Shown in pieces: positions 13,201-19,700 of a stretch of DNA of 62,000 nucleotides (positions are counted from its first letter, which is position 1; each line of letters starts with the position of its first letter). The stretch is from NCBI RefSeq assembly GCF_001949145.1, contig NW_019091356.1, positions 737,660-799,659 on the forward strand, in the 5' to 3' direction. Source of the stretch: Acanthaster planci (Eukaryota; Echinodermata; Asteroidea; Valvatida; Acanthasteridae). The position numbers and the translations under genes are program-made. Below the pieces are notes generated by a model. That model made no database searches. It saw nothing but the letters and a program-made list of their open reading frames with translations, and was not told the origin of the DNA.

Positions 13201-13377
13201 AAGGAACGCATGATGAAGAATGGGACCATGATGATCGGTTACCAGCCGCTAGGGGATCACCCTAATTTCATCCGCATGGTGTACTGTAACCATGCCACCA
13301 CAACCCAAGACGTAGAGTGGATCGTTGAGGAGATCGAACGATTAGGTCATGACATTGTCATTCCGGATGAAATCTGA
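1130..13377 (+). CDS. CSAD: Acidic amino acid decarboxylase, CSAD/GADL1/GAD family (spliced gene)
   Basis: A PLP-dependent group II decarboxylase. Relatives convert cysteine sulfinate to hypotaurine, aspartate to beta-alanine, or glutamate to GABA, in the cytosol. Exons: 1130-1259, 5777-5867, 7719-7809, 8047-8153, 8516-8631, 8848-8927, 9214-9268, 9518-9634, 9898-10041, 11963-12165, 12696-12747, 12913-13002 and 13186-13377. They encode about 488 residues; with one missing exon of roughly 15 codons this matches the usual 490-520. Visible hallmarks are [34 protein letters not shown], the HIDAAWGG pyridine-nitrogen Asp, the Schiff-base Lys in TWCQHKMMG, and the catalytic loop [11 protein letters not shown] with DTGDK. 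The family's usual NPHK is CQHK here. The sequence matches CSAD/GADL1 slightly better than GAD in the DKFYD and TMMIGYQP segments, but the substrate cannot be decided by reading. It converges on the acyl-CoA dehydrogenase gene. Confidence 0.9.
1611..1932. mobile_element. Inverted-repeat element (MITE), long form
   Basis: The left arm TTGCGGTAGCACCGTGCAAG continues as GGTATCTCTTTTGTGAGTAT. It is mirrored on the other strand by the right arm near 1880-1932 (ACTTACCATAGAGTATCC, then GGTGCTTCCGCAGAC). About 200 bp of unrelated interior separates the arms. The same arm sequence forms the tight palindrome at 11021-11159. There is no coding capacity. Confidence 0.6.
4136..4205. mobile_element. TTAA-type palindromic micro-element (copy 2, degenerate left end)
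   Basis: The left end reads TTACCCTCATAGTCCTAAAT and the right end GGAGGTTAGGG then TTAA (4202-4205). It shares the CCCT...AGTCCtnAATCC and GAGGTTAGGG pattern with the copies at 444 and 47345. The left TTAA has lost one base. Confidence 0.45.
5422..5617 (+). mobile_element. MITE family R1, copy 1 (internally deleted)
   Basis: The ends are inverted: CATTCCAGAAATTAGGGGTC on the left and GGACCCCTAATTTCTGGAAT on the right. The internal words ACATCTGACATA and GATATTTCC are shared with the longer copy at 28908. A central segment present in that copy is missing here. Non-coding; it lies just upstream of the third decarboxylase exon. Confidence 0.75.
5777..5867 (+). CDS. CSAD: CSAD-like exon 3
   Basis: Encodes [20 protein letters not shown], then [10 protein letters not shown] and the first base of the next Gly codon. 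It aligns without gaps to the LDLELQSQ...CRAVIHYSVKT segment of vertebrate CSAD. The acceptor is taken as TGAG at 5776; an alternative AG at 5772 adds one codon. The donor is G|GTAGGA (phase 1). Confidence 0.88.
5868..7718 (+). other. CSAD-like intron
   Basis: A run of 15 C residues lies at 6307-6321. Around 7060-7200 there is a weak, frame-broken stretch ([16 protein letters not shown]) that could be an old retroelement remnant. Nothing else is recognised. Confidence 0.5.
7719..7809 (+). CDS. CSAD: CSAD-like exon 4
   Basis: Encodes [20 protein letters not shown], then [10 protein letters not shown] plus two bases of an Ile codon. This is the family signature before the active-site region. 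Acceptor TGTGCAG, donor GTAAGT; enters phase 1 and leaves phase 2. Confidence 0.95.
8047..8153 (+). CDS. CSAD: CSAD-like exon 5
   Basis: Encodes [20 protein letters not shown], then [16 protein letters not shown]. The [10 protein letters not shown] element that continues into the next exon is the PLP-phosphate side of the fold. Acceptor ACACAG, donor G|GTGATG; this non-consensus donor is supported by reading phase and homology. Confidence 0.93.
8516..8631 (+). CDS. CSAD: CSAD-like exon 6
   Basis: Encodes [20 protein letters not shown], then [18 protein letters not shown]. It matches GSISNMYAxNxAR...LxLFTSxx of the family. Acceptor CTGTAG, donor CAG|GTCAGA, phase 0 out. Confidence 0.95.
8848..8927 (+). 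CDS. CSAD: CSAD-like exon 7
   Basis: Encodes [20 protein letters not shown], then SVKCDQ. SHYSxxKGAAFLGLG is the conserved strand-helix that stacks on the cofactor ring (His). Acceptor CACCAG, donor AT|GTGAGA, phase 2 out. Confidence 0.95.
9214..9268 (+). CDS. CSAD: CSAD-like exon 8
   Basis: Completes a Met codon, then encodes [18 protein letters not shown], matching the GRMIPEDLE segment of CSAD. Acceptor GGATAG, donor AAG|GTGTGT. Only 55 bp long. Confidence 0.94.
9518..9634 (+). CDS. CSAD: CSAD-like exon 9
   Basis: Encodes [20 protein letters not shown], then [19 protein letters not shown]. It carries the [13 protein letters not shown] motif and ends with the Asp that contacts the PLP pyridine nitrogen. 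Acceptor TTTTCAG, donor GTAAGT, 39 codons. Confidence 0.96.
9898..10041 (+). CDS. CSAD: CSAD-like exon 10 (PLP-lysine exon)
   Basis: Encodes [40 protein letters not shown], then SAFLLREE. The Lys of QHKMM is the expected Schiff-base lysine. In most family members the two residues before His are Asn-Pro; here they are Cys-Gln. Acceptor GACTAG, donor GAG|GTGAGG. Confidence 0.96.
10042..11962 (+). other. CSAD-like intron
   Basis: Contains the palindromic element at 11021-11159. Elsewhere it is AT-rich with no recognised feature. Confidence 0.5.
11021..11159. mobile_element. Perfectly folded palindrome, short form of the 1611 family
   Basis: The left arm (AGAAAGATTTGTGGTAGCAC, then CATGGACGTATCTCTTTTGT) is repeated in reverse complement at 11113-11159 (ACAAAAGAGATACGTCCATG, then GTGCTACCGCAAAC). 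Only a short loop around AGTACCACTGGTTCTTTT separates them. The arms match those of the 322-bp element at 1611, so this looks like an internal-deletion derivative. Confidence 0.7.
11963..12165 (+). CDS. CSAD: CSAD-like exon 11 (catalytic loop)
   Basis: Encodes [52 protein letters not shown] and onward to FDNSR. SYLFQxDKxYDxxYDTGDK is the mobile catalytic loop; its Tyr (of SYLFQ) favours clean decarboxylation in relatives. Acceptor TCTCAG, donor AG|GTTTGT, phase 2 out. Confidence 0.96.
12235..12470 (-). mobile_element. MITE family R1, copy 2 (reverse orientation)
   Basis: The left end reads GGGTCATGCTGTAAAGTTGG then AGTCC; the right end reads GGACCCCTAAATTTAAAGAA. The interior has GTGTTCTAAACTTACAAAAT, the reverse complement of the ATTTTGTAAGTTxAGAACAC word of the other copies. 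It sits in a decarboxylase intron. Confidence 0.65.
12696..12747 (+). CDS. CSAD: CSAD-like exon 12
   Basis: Completes an Arg codon, then encodes [17 protein letters not shown], matching YLVEEIKKREGFELVME. Acceptor AACACAG, donor GAG|GTGAGT. Only 52 bp. Confidence 0.95.
12913..13002 (+). CDS. CSAD: CSAD-like exon 13
   Basis: Encodes [20 protein letters not shown], then [10 protein letters not shown]. [11 protein letters not shown] is conserved across GAD and CSAD. Acceptor CCACAAG (weak pyrimidine tract), donor AAG|GTAAAT. Confidence 0.95.
13186..13377 (+). CDS. CSAD: CSAD-like terminal coding exon 14
   Basis: Encodes [40 protein letters not shown], then [20 protein letters not shown] and DEI before TGA. 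Matches the conserved C-terminus (TMMIGYQP...NFFRMV...EELxxLGxDL). Acceptor TTTTGCAG. Confidence 0.96.
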   Translation: MAPIIKERMMKNGTMMIGYQPLGDHPNFIRMVYCNHATTTQDVEWIVEEIERLGHDIVIPDEI

Positions 13378-14130
13378 GGCCGTTGGCTGACATTTGGTCT
13401 TGATCGAAACAATTACATGACCATGTCAGTGAAGTCATGCACGACCCACTACACACCTGTTGGATACCGTGTGCCTTATCCAGATGACACATCATGGGTA
13501 AATGCATGCTTGTCGAGCGTTTTGTTGCATAACCATCGCTGTGATTGGTCAAAACATCGTGGGGAAGGGTCTCATTGATGAGTCTGTCCCATGAGGAAAA
13601 AAATGCACATCTCAGATTCTAGTCTAAGCCTAATCTATAGTTACAATTATTTGCCAAGTAAGCTTCATTTCAGAATTGTGCACAGCTGACAAATTCATTT
13701 CATTTTTAATATCTTTCTGAACTGATTTTTTTCTGTATTCAACACTGTCAAAGTGGTAATTTGAAAGTTTAACATGAAATGCTGAAGCTGTAAGAAACCC
13801 GTTTTTAATAGTAGATTTTTGCATGGACAGCACGTATGGTATTTAGTGCATATTGCTGGTTTTATCTTAATTTCCTTTCCCTGGAGTAATGTTACATCCT
13901 CCATTTGATACTAAGAAATTATGCACTCATTTACGATCCTTACCTTCCATCCTGCAAAGAAACACACTCTCTTTATTTAGTAAAAATGGATATAATTTAC
14001 TACAAAATCAACCTGGGCTGAACCAAAAACGAACCTTTGAACAACTTATTAAAGGACTTGGGCTTTTTTTTTACTTTTTTGCCAAGAATTCTTCATATTT
14101 CATTAAAATACAATAGTTGCATACTTTCGT

Positions 14131-14211
14131 CCTTTTGCCGGGAAAAGTTTTTTCTGCAGTGATCATGCTTCCCGGCAAAAGGGCCTAAGCGCTTATGCCC
14201 TTCTGCCGGGC
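14131..14211. repeat. Hairpin plus third related arm in 3' UTR
   Basis: CCTTTTGCCGGGAA at 14131-14144 is perfectly complementary to TTCCCGGCAAAAGG at 14169-14182, with a 24-base loop. A third, near-direct copy (GCCCTTCTGCCGGGC) follows at 14197-14211, so two alternative pairings exist. Confidence 0.7.
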
Positions 14212-14896
14212 ACACAACAAACTATTGTGAGGGAATTGTCATGAGCTAACCTGAGATTTAGAGCAGAACAACTTGTTGCCATTTCTTTTTAAAAGCAGAT
14301 TTTTATCCTTTATGTTTTCAACTGAAGAAACAAACAAACTATTTGTAAAGGGTAAAAACTGAAAAAATTGTATCTCAACATTTTTTAAATATGAAAATAT
14401 CGAGGCTGAAGAGGTGGATGGGATGAGTTTTTGTAATGACCTTGTTTGAGTAGCAGCTGTTCTTTTGAATCCTCACAGGTGTTTCTGTATACATTCTTTT
14501 TCCCATCAAGAATATTTTTACAGAGCCACCATTATAATGTATAAAATCAACCCTTCTGCTTAATGTTTGCCGTGCTGTCTAACAACAAATGACCATGGCT
14601 TGCACAGGAACTTAAAACGTAAAACACACTAGAGATAACTTCAAAAGGGACAAACCACGGTATTTACTACCCTGATTTATCGATGCTAGAGGTACTTTGA
14701 AGTCTTTTTGTAGGGTGTGACATGCAGGAGTTTTTGGGGTGCAAAGAATGTGTATTTATTGTAGCAGAAAATGATAATGTACCATCCATATTGGGTGATT
14801 GAATTTTATCGTTTTCTCTTTTTTCTTTTCTTTTTAAAGTTATGTTGTGATACAAGCATGGAAGAAAGCTGCCAAAAAACAATGAAATATATTCAA

Positions 14897-14902
14897 AATA
14901 AA
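14897..14902 (+). promoter_or_regulatory. Candidate polyadenylation signal AATAAA
   Basis: AATAAA in AAAATAAATTG, about 1.5 kb after the decarboxylase stop codon. It is the clearest canonical signal on the plus strand in this interval. Actual usage is unknown. Confidence 0.4.
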
Positions 14903-14920
14903 TTGATATATTTTAAAGGA

Positions 14921-16705
14921 AAATATTTCGGTGTATAATTTTCAGTAGAAAGATTTTAGTTAATTACGTAATACGCAGAAAATCTTGTAGGAAATGATGT
15001 TTCAGTATTTTAATGTGAAATTACATATACTTTAAGCTGAAGATTTACATGGCTCATATTTTGGGAGCGGAATTTGTCGGATAAATAAAAAAAGTATGCT
15101 GCCTTGCAGACTTTTAGTACATGCTACACAAAATACCTAAATGGGTTTAATTCTGAAAAAAGGCCTTTGTATTTGTGAAATATGGTGGATATTTGTTTTT
15201 TTTTCATAAATCAAAGTGATATAATGTCTGCTGACATGTCAGGAAAAGAAAACATAAAATACGAGAGTTCTACTCAAGTTAAAATATCTTAAGCAAAGTA
15301 AATCTGACCAAATAAAATTCAGTCTGCATGAAAAGGACATGGAAAAGAAGTGGCCGTGTCATTTAATTGTAATAGTCTGGAATCCAGATCACCTGTAGCA
15401 AATGGTAAACATTTCTGATGTCAAATGCATCAAGAGACTCTTTTGTTTGCTGGACAAGCGTAGGAAGTTCTGGGAACTTGTTTGAACTTGTTTGAACTTG
15501 TTTGAACTTGTTTGAATCTTGGCATCCAGTGTTGAAAATTTCCAGAGATGTTGGGACAAGTCATGTCATGAATATCGCAGCCACTGAGAATCTAGTATTC
15601 CTGACTGTTCACTGCAGCTCATATGTGTTGACATGTCTGTGTATTGAGTGAAGAGAAACGAATTTGTAGAATCAAGTGACACAAATGGACAAAATCTCTT
15701 GTTCGTGTACATGTACTTGTTAATGAACATAATGTGCAAACTCCAGATAACCTGTGTAAGTAAATAATCTGTGGCATAATACCCAAGTGAGATTCTCTCC
15801 AAACAATATTTTAGTTTCACGCATACAGACAAGCCAGATTGTGGTTACAATCACTGGACGTTTCATTTAAACAAATCATGTACGACTATTAATATTAAAA
15901 AGGATGCACAAGTGCAACATTTTGAAACTAATGTTTCTTGTCTGATTTGTTTGTCACAAAATTTGCACATCCCAGTAAAATATGTCAGTTAAATATCATC
16001 CCATCCCAACTTTTACATGTAAATATTTTATTCCCATATTTTGCATTGCAGAATTTTAATAAACAGGATAAAAATGAATATGTGAATAATTAACAACAAA
16101 TTACTGGCCTATTTAAAGTCCTGAACTCATTCTAGAGATCAGAGAGGACGATAAAAGTGACACTCTCATAGATTAAATAAGCTATCAGCCACATCAAACT
16201 GTGTCTAAAAATTACCCAAATTCTTCAAGGATGACCCTATGTCAAATTTACAGAATTAGTTTGTTTACGAGCAAAGGAACATGATCATCCAATAAAAGAC
16301 ATGTACAAAACTGTTCTTAGATTGTAGCATTAACTTTGATAAATGCCATGTTGCAGACAAAATGTTTTGTTGTAAGGAGCTCGTCACATATTCCAAAGCC
16401 CAATTTCCATGATATTGTCATTACACCTACATGAAGCATTCAGAGTAAAATAATTCCTGGCATAAAGCCCGTAATACCAATTACATGTACACCTGTGGAA
16501 CGGCACGGTGTCACACACTGCTGGGGAAGAGGGTATGTGAATGAAACTTACAATGAGGTCATTTGGTATTTTAAAAATACAAGGTCGTTCAGGAACAAAG
16601 CTCACATGTTAGTCTGCGTGAGGCCGGGCAGACTTTGCACGCATTTCAGAATGACACCTGGAAACCAAACTGGATCAGTACCAGCGAAGATGGGTGTGGT
16701 CTGTC
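14921..16705 (-). other. Convergent intergenic region / 3' UTR of the acyl-CoA dehydrogenase gene
   Basis: No coding exon is recognised. A 10-bp tandem repeat (TTTGAACTTG, about 4 copies) lies at 15479-15517. On the minus strand AATAAA (forward TTTATT) occurs near 16027-16032 and could end the dehydrogenase transcript. Confidence 0.4.
15479..15517. repeat. 10-bp tandem repeat (TTTGAACTTG)n
   Basis: Four near-perfect copies of TTTGAACTTG follow one another. A simple minisatellite with no coding frame. Confidence 0.85.
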
Positions 16706-16799
16706 TTATTTCTTCATGGCTGGCATTGGCAATGTTCCCATGTATTTGCTGATTATTGAAAGCATGACCTCATCTGCTCCTCCGCCAATTGATATTAGT
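16706..16799 (-). CDS. Acyl-CoA dehydrogenase exon 9 (terminal)
   Basis: Reads [21 protein letters not shown], then [10 protein letters not shown] and TAA (16708-16706). GGGADEVM corresponds to the GGTNEIM flavin/substrate loop near the C-terminus. Too short to appear as a simple ORF; found from phase and motif. Confidence 0.9.
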
Positions 16800-19700
16800 C
16801 TGTAGAAGGAAGTAAACAGGTGTCATTGAATCTGACAAAGAAATACTTCGGGACCAAGTGCATGAATTCTTCGGCACAGGGGCTGAAATACACAAAACTG
16901 CAGAGGATCAAGGCAAGGCGCTTGTTTCGTATGTAATATTTAGCCATTGAGGCAACATCTCAAATCAACAGACCAACCGTAGAATCCATATTCTAGACCA
17001 AGTCCTTTATGACTCTTAAGCAACAAATTTCATATCTCTCAGCAGAATATCTTTTAATGGGATATTCACATATACATAAACGTCCTTGCACAAATTATCA
17101 GATTTTTGGCAAATCAAAGACCAATCAGCATCATTCCAGTTCTTAAATAAGAGGAAGGAGGGGCCTTTCATTGAATGAAGGTAATTTCACACCAGTTTTT
17201 AAAATTATGGCCTGAACTTACAGTCAATTTGTCCAACCTAACCATCCCTCTTTCTTTCCCACTTTCATACCTGAAATCTCGGTAGAATCGGCTGACCAGG
17301 ACTTCACTGGTGAAGCCCATCCCACCCCAAAATTGCAGGCAAGAATCACTGACTTCTCGGCACAGTCGACCCGTCTTGAGCTTACCCATGGAGGCTAGCT
17401 TGGTCACATCTACACCATGGATGTACAGACCTGACGGAAGAGGTTACAGAAAATAAAAATGGTAGTCAAATATTCAGAGTTGGGCTGACACTTTCATGGA
17501 AGAAGAAAGGCTTGGAAACATTGTCCCTTGTGTTCCTTAAGATGCTTTATCACCAGTGTTATAGCCAGCCATATTTTAGTGCAGGACAATTTAGTAATGG
17601 CGACCGGAGTCTTGCGAGTCATGGCCATGGGTCCCATTAACCACTGGGGACCGCCAGGGACTCCGGTTTCGGGCACCGTGTGTTTACACGTGTGGCCGGG
17701 TCTCCAAAATCAGACAAGGGGAACTGGGCCTTGTAACAAAAGACCGTACTCATAACAAAAAACCAGGCTGCTGGGCATTACCGACATTTTTTACCCTCAA
17801 TAGTGGAGTTAATCCAGCCTTGTTTTGAAACAGTATACCACGGTTTGGGACATTTAGTGCGAGTGGATTACCACCGGGGACAAAAGCGCTCTACCACCGC
17901 AGCGATGAGCCACACAGCACCTACTGAAGAAGTCAGTAGCAGGTTAGTGAAAAAAAGAACGTTACATAACACCTCACAATCTGGGCTCTTTTTACAAGGC
18001 AGCAGGCCTGGCTGAAATACTCGGGCATCAATAGATTTTGTCTGTCAGACAAGAGTGGCCACCAGACAGTAATTCGTGTGGGTGTAAACATCCATTAATT
18101 GAAATTATGAATTTTTATAGAATTTTGAAATCTGAAAATCTTGAAAAAGTCCGGATTACGTGCATTGCATTTTTCAAACCACCCGCCAGCAAGTGGTTAA
18201 GGGGACTCTAGATTGCTTTTTCAGTGAGTTTTCTCTCCAAATTGATTAAAAGTACAAATTTTTAAATTTTCTTCAGGTAAAAATATAAAATTTTCATAGT
18301 GACTAATGTTTAGCTGGACTAATATTTTGTTGAGATTCTTAAGGGTTGTTGTGCTGGTCGGTGGGCTGTTTCATCAAGCTTAGTGCCGGACGGTAGAAGG
18401 CTGTGGTGGAGATCCCTGACTGGTATCGACCAGTGTAGCTATAACACTGTTGGCCATGCTTACCTACAACAGGGATTTATTGAATGTGCTGCATATTTTG
18501 CTTTGAGCAAATTAAAGGAAGGCATATTAGTTGTATATCAGTTTTGTTGGTCACTGATGACTTAGTCAGCTTTTCACAATCAAAGACAATGAAACTAGAC
18601 TTGTCAGAAGTCCTTCCTTCACCCTCACCCACCTATGGTTCTGTACAACAGAGATCTCAGTAACTCTACTTCGGTCTGCAACTCGGCGAGACGATAGTGC
18701 ACTACTTGGTTGTCCAGGATAGACTTGCCAAAGGCTTTCCTCTGCTTGGTGTAAGCGATGGTTTCATTGATCATTATTTCCAGAGGCACAAGGGCTGAGA
18801 TGGAATCAACAAAATGAGATAAGAACAAAAATTACTGCACGTTGACACCCCTCAGTGGGCCTTTTAGTCATAGGAAAGCTTTTTCCTCCAGGGAATCTTA
18901 TCAAATACTCTTGAACGAAGAAAAAGTTGCATGAACATAACAGGGTGGTCCCCTGAGACATATGAACAGTCAGTGTTAAAAAACACTGTACTTTGTGCTG
19001 TGAAATAACAGCAGAGACCAAGTGCAACTGGGGTCAACCCAGAGTTGTAATCGAGTCAGTCACAAGTTACTGCAAGTCACCACAAGTCAGTCACAATTCA
19101 TTCGGCCACAAGTCGACTCAAAAGTTATTTAAATGAACTTTGACAAAGGCATTCCTTTATTATTGTTCATCTCTCTAGTTCTACACTGACTTGTGAAATA
19201 ACTTGGGAAATGACCCAAGCTCTGGGATCTTCCAAGATAACCACTTTCAGATTCTCCCACCTGCTGCTACCGCCCACATTCTTTCCTCTTGAAACTGCAG
19301 CATCTGATAGGTAAATCCCATTCCCTCCTGTCCAATAAGATTCTTCTGAGGCACTCGGACGTCCTCAAAGAACAGCTGAGCCGTGTCTGAGGACCACATG
19401 CCAATTTTGTCAATTTTCTGGGCCCTCACCACCCCTGAATGGGAAAAAAGAATTTTGGTATTCACCACACAAATTTTGAGTCTCAAACTTGCTACTTACT
19501 ATCAATATTTGACACAAATATCTGGTAATCCAAAATTGATAGCTTCTTTCAAACTTGTAATCCTCTAAAAATGGTGAGTCAACAACTGAGTCTAACTTCT
19601 TGAGATAGTGAAGCAGACATATTTTTGAACAAATCCTCAAGATTAAATCCTCTAGTATCTGGAGGTAATCTTACATACCTTTAGCATCCATAGGCACACA

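Larger units (their letters stand above)
13378..14920 (+). other. 3' UTR of the CSAD-like gene (inferred)
   Basis: No exon is recognised after the stop. The stretch includes a 14-bp perfect hairpin at 14131-14182 and ends near the best plus-strand polyadenylation signal. The end is inferred, not shown. Confidence 0.45.
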
